Origin: Gordonia otitidis NBRC 100426
GTDB taxonomy: Bacteria > Actinomycetota > Actinomycetes > Mycobacteriales > Mycobacteriaceae
NCBI RefSeq assembly: GCF_000248075.1
Contig: NZ_BAFB01000063.1
Location: 1-47,777, forward strand
Direction: 5' to 3'
Length of the DNA: 47,777 nucleotides
This document shows, in pieces, positions 25,447 to 33,617 of this stretch; the stretch's first letter is position 1; each line of letters opens with the position of its first letter. Position numbers and translations under genes: made by a program. The notes beneath the pieces were generated by a model. It worked only from the letters and a program-made list of their open reading frames with translations, was not told the origin of the DNA and made no database searches.

Positions 25447-26451
25447 TCAGTGCTTCGTTGCGAGGACGTTGACGAGGTTCGCGGTGTTACTGAGCAGCAT
25501 GGTGTCGTAGCGCTGGTCGACCTTGCCTTGGCTCAGCCGGTGTACCCACTGTTTCTCGGTGACGACGACGTCGCAGTAGACGGATGCGACAGGAAGAGCG
25601 ACGACGTCGAAGAAGTCGTTCGGCTCCCACTTCTGTTCGGTCTGTCGGTGTTTCGCGGAGCGCATGACGTTGGTGACGTACCTGGTGGGCAGGTCGTCGA
25701 TGAATCTCATCAGGTCGGCAACGGTGGCGTGATCGATGAACTCGTCCCAGGTGCGGCCGATGCGCTCGAGCGCGTTTGTCACAGCGGGTCGGATGTCTCC
25801 CAGGTCGGCGCCGCGTACGGCTTGGTCGACGGCTCCTCCGGTCAGCCTATGTTCCGCGATGGAGGCGGCAACCTTCTTCTCGAACTCGACGAAGCGCTTG
25901 CCGTGATCGGCGGCCGCAAGGTCGAACCCTGCAGCGCGGAATGTGTCCGGTCCAGCGCGGTGCAGGTGCTCTTCGATCACTTCGATAAGCGCGACCTCCA
26001 GCTGCGCCCGTCGGTCATCGGGCACCGACGCGCCACCGTCCGCCAGGGCGCTGTAGTCGGGCTTGGGCCAGTTCATGCGGTCACCGGTGATGTGCTGTAG
26101 CCCGGCTCCAAAGATCGTCTGCCGGCGCACACGCTCAGGGCGCCCGAAGCGGCGCCGGAGGGCGGCATCCAGTTCCATGTCCAGGATCCCCAGGGGGAGC
26201 GCCATGGTCTGCTGCTGAGAGAGTTCGCGCATCACATCAACCACGTCGTTCCGAGATCGATCGTGGCGACGCTTGCTCGTCTCCCAGTAGCGGTATAGGT
26301 CGAGAGGGAACACCGCGGTGCCTGCGGCTACGGCTACCCGAGCAGCGGCCAGCGCCTCGACGAACCTTGCCCCCTCGGGGCGACCAGTCGCGGCGCGCGC
26401 GAGGTCTATCCACTTGTTCTGGTCGAGGTAGACGCGCAGCACAACACTCAT
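25447..26451 (-). CDS. PIN-like domain protein
   Basis: 334 residues from ATG 26451 (MSVVLRVYLDQNKWIDLARA). The opening strand with D-x-N-x-W-I-D-L is a divergent PIN-type start (first acidic active-site position), and the C-terminal DVVVTEKQWVHRL followed by YDTMLLSNTANLVNVL is the usual end of a PIN-like fold with the later acidic residues. The long middle region is helical. PIN proteins are metal-dependent RNases, often toxins or defence effectors. Last gene of a minus-strand cluster, about 200 bp after the preceding PIN gene; the frame extends upstream of 26451 but without conserved text. Confidence 0.65.
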   Translation of the reverse strand: MSVVLRVYLDQNKWIDLARAATGRPEGARFVEALAAARVAVAAGTAVFPLDLYRYWETSKRRHDRSRNDVVDVMRELSQQQTMALPLGILDMELDAALRRRFGRPERVRRQTIFGAGLQHITGDRMNWPKPDYSALADGGASVPDDRRAQLEVALIEVIEEHLHRAGPDTFRAAGFDLAAADHGKRFVEFEKKVAASIAEHRLTGGAVDQAVRGADLGDIRPAVTNALERIGRTWDEFIDHATVADLMRFIDDLPTRYVTNVMRSAKHRQTEQKWEPNDFFDVVALPVASVYCDVVVTEKQWVHRLSQGKVDQRYDTMLLSNTANLVNVLATKH

Positions 26452-26653
26452 ACTGACGTCCGCTGGGGCTTCGTCGACAGGCTTTCCGACGTCTTCAGCC
26501 TGTCCGTCGCGCCTGCAGTTCGCCTCCGCGCGGCACCCGCCCTGTCCCTTGGGGGCACGGGGAAGACCGACCGCAGACTCATCCGCGACCTGCTCCGCAC
26601 CCATCCAGCGCATTTGGCCCAGGTGCGGCGCACCCCAGCACCCGCGACCGCAT

Positions 26654-27544
26654 TCAGACGTCAGGGTCAATAAACGGCAGTCCTACCGCCGCGAGCTTGG
26701 TCTGTAGATTGATATCTGATGTGGCCGCGTGCACCGCCGAGCCCGGGTGAAGCGATTGGATCAGCAGCGTCGATGCTACGAAGCGGTCGTCGGGAACCGT
26801 GAGATCCAGCCAGTTTGGCAAAGCCTCCGAACGGGGTTCGATGTGCTCGAATGTCAGGAACACGGTTCCTTGGACTTTGATCTCGCCCGTTCCGCCGTTG
26901 CTGCGGATTCCTTTGAGCCGTCGATTGGCGCGTTGCGCAGCTTCGCGTAGTTCCGGCGTCCTTCCGGATCGTTTGAGGTCGTCGAGTTCGCGTAGGACGA
27001 CCGGAAGAAGATGGACCAGATAGCCGGTGGGCAAAGTCGCCATGAAGGCGGTGACGTCTGGATTGTCGATGAGGACGTTCGTATCCACGACGATTCGTGT
27101 AGCCCACCTGTCTCCATCGAGAAGGGCGGCGAGCCCCGCGAGCTTCTTGACGTCTGTCCGCATCACCTCGATCGCGGCGGTTGTGGTCTGCGGGATCGAG
27201 TGCTCCGAGGTCTTCTTCCGCGTCAGCCACGACTCCAGGTGCTTGATGCGCCCGTCCAGTGTCTTAGCGACCTGTGGAGTCGGATGCGGGAACAGAAGGC
27301 GATAGCGTGGCGCCCAGTCTCGTAGTCGGGCTAGAAGAGCCATGCGTTTGCTGGTGAGCGCATCGTCGCTGGGACCCCAGCCGTAGTCGGCCGCGCCGAT
27401 GAAGACAATGCCTGATCCGGCGCGGTTGGGGTTCGTGTAGTTGATGGTCGATGCGTCGATGATCGATACGAACTGCTCCTCGATCGCGCGCAACTCAACC
27501 AGGAGGCGCTCCTTGTACGTCTCCGATTCAGCCGCGCGTGCCAT
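26654..27544 (-). CDS. PIN-domain ribonuclease-like protein
   Basis: 296 residues from ATG 27544, which follows GGAAAGGTAAAG. The N-terminal ~145 residues are helical (YKERLLVELRAIEEQFVSII). The C-terminal half is a canonical PIN domain: RIVVDTNVLIDNPDV (first Asp ~154), VVLRELDDLKRSG, LTVPDDRFVASTLLI and AATSDINLQTKLAAVGLPFI supply the acidic cluster. It resembles the N-terminal PIN domain of PhoH2/YlaK-like proteins in the spacing around ELDDLK. Probably a metal-dependent RNase. No small antitoxin gene is adjacent, which is unlike VapBC. Confidence 0.8.
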   Translation of the reverse strand: MARAAESETYKERLLVELRAIEEQFVSIIDASTINYTNPNRAGSGIVFIGAADYGWGPSDDALTSKRMALLARLRDWAPRYRLLFPHPTPQVAKTLDGRIKHLESWLTRKKTSEHSIPQTTTAAIEVMRTDVKKLAGLAALLDGDRWATRIVVDTNVLIDNPDVTAFMATLPTGYLVHLLPVVLRELDDLKRSGRTPELREAAQRANRRLKGIRSNGGTGEIKVQGTVFLTFEHIEPRSEALPNWLDLTVPDDRFVASTLLIQSLHPGSAVHAATSDINLQTKLAAVGLPFIDPDV

Positions 27545-27611
27545 ATCTTTACCTTTCCAGTCATTGCTAAACCAGGGCGCTAACCCCGTAGCGCCTTCGT
27601 GATGACCGGAT

Positions 27612-29063
27612 TCAGTCGGTCGCGTCTTGCTCAGACTCGCCTTCACCCGGTGACACGTCGTCGTTCGGCAGCGGACCGCCCGCGAACAGTGCGTCTATTT
27701 CCTCTCCGTCCGTCGGATAGCGGTACCCAAGGATCTCCAGCGCGGCGCGTGTAAGCACCGCCAGGTCGGCGTCGGGCTTCGCGTCGAGCATCATCTCCGT
27801 GAAATCCGCGGTGATCTCGGACCGCTCGTCGCCGACGCCCGTCGCGACCGTCACTGACGGCAGGTGGAACGAATCATCCGCATTTTCAATGAATGCGGCG
27901 ACGCGCTGCTTCATATCTTGCGTCGATTCCTGCGCACCGTACTGGCTTCGGGTGGTGACGCCTCGGAGGTCTACTGCTGTCACCGTGTAGGTCTGCAGAC
28001 TCGGCAGGAGATCCTCCCAGCGCGCAGCAGTGAGCCCGCGGTTGGAAGTTTTCATCTTCTGAGCTTTGTTCGCGAACGTCAGCCGCCAGTTGCCAACCTC
28101 CGCTGAGAGCAGGTTGCCGGCCACGAGCCATCGCGGGGTGCGATCAAAGGAGTCATCGCCGATCGCCTCGGCTCGTATGCTCAGCAGCACACGCTTCGCT
28201 CGCCATAGCCCACTTGCCGCGGAGGCTAGCGGGGTGAGGTCGAGACCGGCGAACTGACTCCACATGCGCTCGATCGCGGTGAGATCGATCAGTTGCGCCA
28301 ACGCGACCCAGAAGTCACGATCACGTGTTACGCCTTCGAGGCTGAGGAGGTAGGGCACCAGTTCACGAATCTCGGACTCGGTCAGCCGGCCTGATAGCAA
28401 GAGCTCTTCAACGCTCGGCTCGTCAGCTAGCGCCTGTTCGACGATACCGAAGACGCGGTTGATGCGGAGTACCGCATCCTCCGTAAAGACAGACGAGACG
28501 GTCTCGGAGAAGGCGTCCAATTCTTGTTGCTCGATCTGCCGGTCACGTGGGAGAACGAGGTTGTCAGCATCGGAACCGAGTATCGCGCCCTTTGCGCTCC
28601 GCACGATGCTGGATCTCACCAACCCAAGCACCGGGTCGGGGGTTGTCGTCGCCGGGGAAAGGTCATCAAGTGCCGGCACGGTAGTGACGAGTACCCGACT
28701 ATCGCGGTGCTCTCTCGCATGATTCCTAACGCGTGCGGTCTCTGCCTCCGGCTCGTCCAGCGCGAGCGAAAGGTAGAACGCCGCGCGGTCCTTGCGGTCG
28801 AAGTCTGTCAGGGCACCGGATGCGCGGCTCGAACGCAACGAGTGGCGCAAGAACACAGGGCGCTCGAACGCATCACGTCCCTTGCCCCACTGCATGACAA
28901 GGTCGGGCACGTAGGAGTGGTTGAAGTAGCCAGTGATCTCGGTGGTCGCCGTCGGGTCAAGATTGCGCAGCTCCTGCGCCACGACCTGATGCACCCGGTG
29001 CCCTGCCTCCTGAGCATCCGAAGTGTCCAGTGCGGCCGAGACCTGCTCCGAAAAAGTGCTCAT
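27612..29063 (-). CDS. Hypothetical protein of the nuclease/PIN cluster
   Basis: 483 residues with an acidic tail (GEGESEQDATD). N-terminal part: HQVVAQELRNLDPTATTEIT and SYVPDLVMQWGKGRDAFERP, where a P-D-L-V strand followed by FERPVFLRHS could be a degenerate nuclease-like fold; the middle is helical and the C-terminus has LTRAALEILGYRYPTDGEEI. I know no family for it. Its ATG overlaps the stop of the upstream nuclease-like gene (ATGA at 29060-29063), so the two are almost certainly translated together and may form a complex. Confidence 0.7.
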   Translation of the reverse strand: MSTFSEQVSAALDTSDAQEAGHRVHQVVAQELRNLDPTATTEITGYFNHSYVPDLVMQWGKGRDAFERPVFLRHSLRSSRASGALTDFDRKDRAAFYLSLALDEPEAETARVRNHAREHRDSRVLVTTVPALDDLSPATTTPDPVLGLVRSSIVRSAKGAILGSDADNLVLPRDRQIEQQELDAFSETVSSVFTEDAVLRINRVFGIVEQALADEPSVEELLLSGRLTESEIRELVPYLLSLEGVTRDRDFWVALAQLIDLTAIERMWSQFAGLDLTPLASAASGLWRAKRVLLSIRAEAIGDDSFDRTPRWLVAGNLLSAEVGNWRLTFANKAQKMKTSNRGLTAARWEDLLPSLQTYTVTAVDLRGVTTRSQYGAQESTQDMKQRVAAFIENADDSFHLPSVTVATGVGDERSEITADFTEMMLDAKPDADLAVLTRAALEILGYRYPTDGEEIDALFAGGPLPNDDVSPGEGESEQDATD

Positions 29064-29647
29064 GCCCGGTACCCTTCTTTCCGCAGGTGGTACAACGCCA
29101 ACCCCGCCTCGTCCTTCGTCAGGCGGAGGTCCACCTGCCGCTGGTGAACCACCAAGACGCCGATCCGTTGCGCGACCTTCGATAGCAAGTCATCATCGAT
29201 CGCTGCTCCCTGGAGGAGACCGCTGTACTCCTCGACGCACCCTCGCAAGTGAGTCACGGTCACCAGCTCGCTCCACTTTTTCTGGGAGAACGGGTGGTAA
29301 GTCACCCACAGGAAATCTCGCTCGGCGTCGACTCCCATCGAGTTGATCGTGTGCACCGTGTTGGCGTACGCGACAGCCAGGAACTCGCGATAGCCCTGCG
29401 CTTGCCCACCCACAGTGCTGTACTTCTTGCATTCAACGCTCACCGGACGGGGCCGCTCGTCGGGCATCCCGACGGTGTTTCCCTCGAGGTCGAGCGCCTT
29501 CTTAGTTCCGTCCGGGCACTCGCGTGTGCACATGGGCTCGCTATCCCAGACCGTGTAGGAGAACGCGAACCTCGTCGTGGCTTCCAGCCACTCCTTGATC
29601 TCGTGCAACCCCTCGAGCCCGATACGGTGGGCCGTTTCTTTTGCCAC
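29060..29647 (-). CDS. PD-(D/E)XK nuclease-like protein
   Basis: 195 residues from GTG 29647, chosen because AGGAGG lies 8 bases upstream; the frame extends to 29761 without conserved residues. LEGLHEIKEWLEATTRFAFS is an N-terminal helix as in restriction-endonuclease-like folds. ALDLEGNTVGMPDERPRPVS then VECKKYSTVGGQ supplies an Asp (~53) and the E-x-K pair (E72, K74) on adjacent strands. A zinc-like CTREC precedes it. Proteins with this core are type II/IV restriction-like or Holliday-type nucleases. First gene of the minus-strand cluster, divergent from serine recombinase 2 and overlapping the 483-residue gene by 4 bases. Confidence 0.65.
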   Translation of the reverse strand: MAKETAHRIGLEGLHEIKEWLEATTRFAFSYTVWDSEPMCTRECPDGTKKALDLEGNTVGMPDERPRPVSVECKKYSTVGGQAQGYREFLAVAYANTVHTINSMGVDAERDFLWVTYHPFSQKKWSELVTVTHLRGCVEEYSGLLQGAAIDDDLLSKVAQRIGVLVVHQRQVDLRLTKDEAGLALYHLRKEGYRA

Positions 29648-29817
29648 GCGATGCGCCTCCTGCCACCTGACTCTAGCCAGGAGACGCACCGAAGGCGCGC
29701 ACATCCGGCAGGAGATCGCGAAGGTGTTGAGTGATGCTCGTCGTGGAGCCATGCGACTCAATCGGCGGCCCGGAGGGTGGCGTCGCCCGTAGCCTGGATG
29801 AGCAGGGAGGCGAACGG

Positions 29818-31233
29818 ATGTCCGGTGCGGCGGTGTATCTGCGGATCTCGCAGGACCGCACCGGCCTGCAAGCCGGCATCCGGCGCCAGCAAGAAGACTG
29901 CGCCGCTCACGCCGTGAAGCTCGGTTTCACCGATCCGCAGGTGTTCATCGACAACGATGTCTCCGCGTTCGATGGTGGCCGGCGGAACGGGTACGACGCG
30001 CTCGTCGCGCAGGTGCGGGCCGGGGTGACGCACGTCATCGTCTGGCACGTCGATCGCCTCTACCGGCAGCCGCGCGAGCTGGAGGACCTGATCGATCTGG
30101 TCGACCAGCACCCGGTGCGGATCGAGGCCGTCCGTGGCGGCGGGTTCAATCTGAACACCACCGAGGGTCGGCTCATGGCGAGGCAGCTCGTCGCGATCGC
30201 CGCGTACGAGTCCGGGCACAAGTCCGATCGGGTCAAACGCGCCAACAAGCATCTCGCGGAGCAAGGCGCCTGGCACGGCCCCGCACGGTACGGGTACGGG
30301 CCCGGCGGAGTGCTCATCCCGGAGCAGGCTGCGGTGATCCGGCAGATGGCCGACCGGTTTCTCGCCGGCGAGTCCCTCCGCTCCATCACCGCCTGGCTCA
30401 ACCGTTCCGGCATCCCGCCCCTGCGGGCCGGTACCGGGACGTCTGGGCTGTGGCACCCGTACACGGTGCGCAGCGTGCTGTCCTCGGCCCGCATCTCCGG
30501 GCAACGCGCCTATGCCCCCGACACACGTGCGGACCCCGCCGGTGGGAGGGAGATTCTCGGCCCGGGTGATTGGGAACCGATCATCGCCCCCGAGGAGACC
30601 GCGCGAATCCGGGCGATCCTCGCCGATCCCACCCGCCGCCGCACCACACCAGCCCGGCCGACCTTGTTGGGCGGGATCGCGCGCTGCGGGAAGTGCGGTG
30701 CCGGGCTCACCATCACGGGGAAGCTCTCCGCGACCGGTAACTCGCAGCGGTACGCCTGCCAGAAGGATCCCTCCCGTCCGGAGCGCGGCGGGTTGAGCAT
30801 CAACGCGGCCCACCTCGACGCCTACGTCACCGAACGCATCCTGCACCGCCTCACCCACCCGCGGGCGGGCGCGGACAGCGCTTCGACGATCGGGCTGCTA
30901 CGGCAGATCGTGGAGATCGACGCCCGGATCGGCCAGCTCGATCAGGACTACCAGGACCGCCTCATCACCCGCCGCGAGCACCGCACCGGGGTCGAGGCCG
31001 CCACCGGAGCGCTCCACGACACCGAGCGGCGCCTGGTCGCCGCCAACGGCGCGATCGCGCTGTACGCGGCGCCGATCGGGAACCGGCAAGCGCTGGAGGC
31101 CTGGTGGGATGCTCTCGATGTCACCGACCGGCGCGCGGTGGTCACGACGCTGATCGCCCGCCTCCGGATCGCTCCTGGCCGGCCTGGGCGACGCTTCGAC
31201 TCGGGCCGGGTCCGCATCTCTTACCCCCCCTGA
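29818..31233 (+). CDS. Large serine recombinase 2
   Basis: 471 residues from ATG 29818, preceded by GGGAGG. Catalytic S11 is in AAVYLRISQDRTG; VIVWHVDRLYRQPRELEDLI, RLMARQLVAIAAYESGHKSD, the recombinase domain GVLIPEQAAVIRQMADRFLA, a zinc ribbon starting CGKCGAG, and a C-terminal coiled coil complete the family layout. Clearly related to the integrase at 14836 but diverged. It lies inside the island, next to a third recombinase in the same orientation, so it may be the integrase of the right-hand element or one of a tandem recombinase set. Confidence 0.88.
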   Translation: MSGAAVYLRISQDRTGLQAGIRRQQEDCAAHAVKLGFTDPQVFIDNDVSAFDGGRRNGYDALVAQVRAGVTHVIVWHVDRLYRQPRELEDLIDLVDQHPVRIEAVRGGGFNLNTTEGRLMARQLVAIAAYESGHKSDRVKRANKHLAEQGAWHGPARYGYGPGGVLIPEQAAVIRQMADRFLAGESLRSITAWLNRSGIPPLRAGTGTSGLWHPYTVRSVLSSARISGQRAYAPDTRADPAGGREILGPGDWEPIIAPEETARIRAILADPTRRRTTPARPTLLGGIARCGKCGAGLTITGKLSATGNSQRYACQKDPSRPERGGLSINAAHLDAYVTERILHRLTHPRAGADSASTIGLLRQIVEIDARIGQLDQDYQDRLITRREHRTGVEAATGALHDTERRLVAANGAIALYAAPIGNRQALEAWWDALDVTDRRAVVTTLIARLRIAPGRPGRRFDSGRVRISYPP

Positions 31234-31264
31234 TCATCACCGTCCGCGGCCCGGCACGGCCATT

Positions 31265-31287
31265 GCACGTCTGCGAGGCTGACGTGC
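31265..31287. terminator. Hairpin between recombinases 2 and 3
   Basis: GCACGTC (31265-31271), 9-base loop, GACGTGC (31281-31287), with outer complementary GGC/GCC blocks. Could be a terminator for recombinase 2 or a recombinase binding dyad. Confidence 0.4.
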
Positions 31288-31312
31288 CGGCTGTGCCGCA
31301 CCGGAGTGCCTC

Positions 31313-32656
31313 ATCGCAACGACGACCGCACTGCTCTACCTCAGAATCTCCGCGAACCGCACCAGCGAACACACCTCCATCGAGCAACAACGAGCCGATT
31401 GCACCGCCCTCGCCGCCCAGCTCGGCTACGCCCGCACGATCGAGTTCGTCGACGAAGCCGTCTCCGCCTACCAAGACCGCGCACGCCCCGCCTACCAACA
31501 GCTCCTCCGACAACTCGAACGCCCCGAGGCGGGAACCGTGATCGTGTGGCACCTGGACCGCCTCTACCGCAAACCCCGCGAGCTCGAACAGCTCCTCGAC
31601 CTGCTCGACATGCGCCCGATCCGGGTGGAGTCGGTGCAGGGCGGGCGCTTCGACCTCAATCGTCATGAGGGACGTTTGTTCGCTCGGCAGCTCGTGGCGT
31701 TCGCGAACTACGAATCCGCCCACAAGGGTGCCCGCGTCGCCCGCGCCCAACAACACCGCGCCCGCACCGGGCTCCTGCACGGAGGAAGCCACTACGGGTA
31801 CCGCGACGACGGCTCCTTGCATCCGGTCGAGTCCTCCGTCGTCCGCCGGATGGTCGAGGACAACCTCCTCGGCTTGTCCCCGACTGTCATCGCCCGAGCG
31901 CTCACCGCCGATGACGTCCCCGCGCCCAGGGCGGACGGATGGCACGCGACAACCGTCCGGACCATGCTCGACAGCGACCGGCTCCACCAACGAAGGCGAG
32001 ACCATGCCACCGCCCGACCCGTTGCCGGGGCCTGGGAACGCCTCCTCACGGAAGACGAGTCTGCGCTCGTCCAGGTGAGTCTGCTCGTGCCGCGTCGAGA
32101 CGCTGCCCGCTCCTCCACCACCCTCCTCGGTGGGATACTCCGCTGCCGGCGGTGCGGCAAACGCATGGTCTCCGGCACCACCCGCCACGGCAAACGCGTC
32201 TACCTCTGCAAGACAGCCACCGGGCGATGCCCCAGTCCCTACCTACCCGCCGACGACCTCGACGCCGAAACCGAGGCAGCCGCACTGACCCGGTTCGCGG
32301 ACACCGACTACCCGAGGCCGCCGCGTCCGCGCGACATGCTCGAACGTGCCCGCGCCGCCCGCCTGCGACTCGACGTCCTGGCCACCAGCTTCGGCAGCGG
32401 CGACCCCGACCATGGCGAGTTCCTCTCGCGGCGCCGCCCTCTGGCAGACGATCTCGACCAGGTCGGTCGTGACCTCACCGCTCACAACCGAGCACGAATC
32501 CTCGTACTTCACCCGGCGGAGCTCAGCCGACGCTGGGCCACCTTGTCGTTTCGCCGAGCAGTGGTTTGCGCATTCCTCACCGGATCGCACACGTCCGGCC
32601 GACACACCCTCAAAGCATCTATCCCAGATTCCGGAATCTGGGATAATATAAGGTGA
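31313..32656 (+). CDS. Large serine recombinase 3, no canonical start codon
   Basis: About 447 residues. ALLYLRISANRTSEHTSIEQ has the catalytic serine, followed by VIVWHLDRLYRKPRELEQLL, RLFARQLVAFANYESAHKGA, a recombinase domain, zinc ribbon (CRRCGK...YLCKTATGRC) and coiled coil. The frame runs back from the catalytic motif to a TGA at 31280-31282 without any ATG, GTG or TTG; the next ATG (31538) is beyond the catalytic serine. The codon where a start is expected (31313) is ATC. A GTG at 31306 exists in another frame. So initiation is from a non-standard codon, or a point mutation or frameshift has silenced it. The stop overlaps the ATG of the winged-helix gene. Confidence 0.75.
   Translation: MATTTALLYLRISANRTSEHTSIEQQRADCTALAAQLGYARTIEFVDEAVSAYQDRARPAYQQLLRQLERPEAGTVIVWHLDRLYRKPRELEQLLDLLDMRPIRVESVQGGRFDLNRHEGRLFARQLVAFANYESAHKGARVARAQQHRARTGLLHGGSHYGYRDDGSLHPVESSVVRRMVEDNLLGLSPTVIARALTADDVPAPRADGWHATTVRTMLDSDRLHQRRRDHATARPVAGAWERLLTEDESALVQVSLLVPRRDAARSSTTLLGGILRCRRCGKRMVSGTTRHGKRVYLCKTATGRCPSPYLPADDLDAETEAAALTRFADTDYPRPPRPRDMLERARAARLRLDVLATSFGSGDPDHGEFLSRRRPLADDLDQVGRDLTAHNRARILVLHPAELSRRWATLSFRRAVVCAFLTGSHTSGRHTLKASIPDSGIWDNIR
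32621..32647 (+). promoter_or_regulatory. 24 bp perfect palindromic operator with overlapping -10
   Basis: 32621-32644 reads ATCCCAGATTCC and then its exact reverse complement. The right edge overlaps GATAAT (32642-32647), an excellent -10, 9 bases before the ATG at 32656. It lies inside the last codons of recombinase 3. A repressor bound here would block transcription of the winged-helix operon; the winged-helix protein itself is the likely ligand. A related dyad (CAGATTCAATCTG) lies at 35828-35840. Confidence 0.75.
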
Positions 32657-32991
32657 TGAACGACAGTGTCGCGGTCGAGCACTCTTGGTCCAAGACGCTG
32701 TTCGGCAACCAGCACATGCTCCACGTCGCGAGTTCGATCGCGCAGGGTGGTGATGAGTTCACCGCTCCGCAGCTCGAGCAGGCGACAGGGTTGAGCCCCA
32801 GCAGCGTGCACCGCCTGCTGGGTGTGTTGTGCTCGGTTGGTCTGCTCTCGCGCGTTCCCCGTCGCGCGGGTGAACGAACTCAGCGCTACCGCCGGGAGCG
32901 TCAACCTTTCTGGAAGTCGATGTCGCAGCTGCAAGAGCGCGCCCGCGATGCCGCCAACGCACCTCAGGTTCAGGAAAGGAGCGTTGGATGA
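32656..32991 (+). CDS. Winged-helix DNA-binding protein
   Basis: 111 residues from ATG 32656 (stop of recombinase 3 shares one base). NQHMLHVASSIAQGGDEFTA is followed by PQLEQATGLSPSSVHRLLGV and LCSVGLLSRVPRRAGERTQR, a helix-turn-helix plus wing of the MarR/IclR type; the C-terminus is a charged helix. It probably represses its own promoter through the palindrome at 32621-32644. The stop overlaps the start of the 207-residue gene (32988-32991), so the two form an operon. The arrangement, small DNA-binding protein followed by an unknown partner, is reminiscent of antitoxin-toxin pairs. Confidence 0.75.
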   Translation: MNDSVAVEHSWSKTLFGNQHMLHVASSIAQGGDEFTAPQLEQATGLSPSSVHRLLGVLCSVGLLSRVPRRAGERTQRYRRERQPFWKSMSQLQERARDAANAPQVQERSVG

Positions 32992-33611
32992 CTCGCCTCA
33001 TCGTCGACAACACCGCGGCAGTACCCCCTACGGCGCAGATGGCCCTAAGACAAGGTCAAGCCGAGGTTCTTCTCGACGTGGACCTCCAGGCCGACGAACT
33101 GCGTCGTCGCGCTCACTGGGACACGAAGCCGATCCTGAGCCTGGACCTGCTCAACCTGTTGTTGACGATGCCGGTTTCCTCAGCGGTGCCCGCGGAGGGC
33201 TTCTCCGACTACGACTGGCGCAGGCTGAAGGCCGGTAGTCGCATCGGCGCCGTCGACATCACCGGCGGGCACGCGGGTCCGCGCGCGACGAGGCGCGCGG
33301 TTCCGCCGCTGACGGTCCGGCACGCCACGGTCAGAGCCCGTCACTGGCGCACCGGGCTGAGCGCGGCGTCGCGGTTCGCGCCCTACTGCTCACGCGATCT
33401 GGTCCTCGACGGTCTGCCGGCAGACGATCTGGAGCTCCGCTTGGAGGCCGACTACCTCGGGGTCGGGATCTGTGTGCGAGGCGACGATCCCGATCAGCGG
33501 GTCCGCCGGGTGATCGAGCCCGCACGCTTCCGGCCGGCTCGATACACCGGAGCGTCATGGCTGTTCGCCGAGCGCTTACTCGCCGAGCACGCCGTCATGC
33601 TCGAAGGCTGA
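32988..33611 (+). CDS. Hypothetical protein, partner of the winged-helix protein
   Basis: 207 residues, rich in Arg and Ala. RLIVDNTAAVPPTAQMALRQ opens it; the middle has LSLDLLNLLLTMPVSSAVPA and GFSDYDWRRLKAGSRIGAVD; the end is PARYTGASWLFAERLLAEHA. No signal or membrane segment and no motif I can name. Its start overlaps the winged-helix stop by 4 bases. It is convergent with the TGT-like gene (7 bp apart), so these two operons are packed together and may belong to one system. Confidence 0.6.
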   Translation: MTRLIVDNTAAVPPTAQMALRQGQAEVLLDVDLQADELRRRAHWDTKPILSLDLLNLLLTMPVSSAVPAEGFSDYDWRRLKAGSRIGAVDITGGHAGPRATRRAVPPLTVRHATVRARHWRTGLSAASRFAPYCSRDLVLDGLPADDLELRLEADYLGVGICVRGDDPDQRVRRVIEPARFRPARYTGASWLFAERLLAEHAVMLEG

Positions 33612-33617
33612 GCCCGG

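Noticed and set aside
29758..30858. Minus-strand 366-codon frame opposite recombinase 2
   Set aside because: Shadow of the recombinase frame; the plus strand has all catalytic and zinc motifs.
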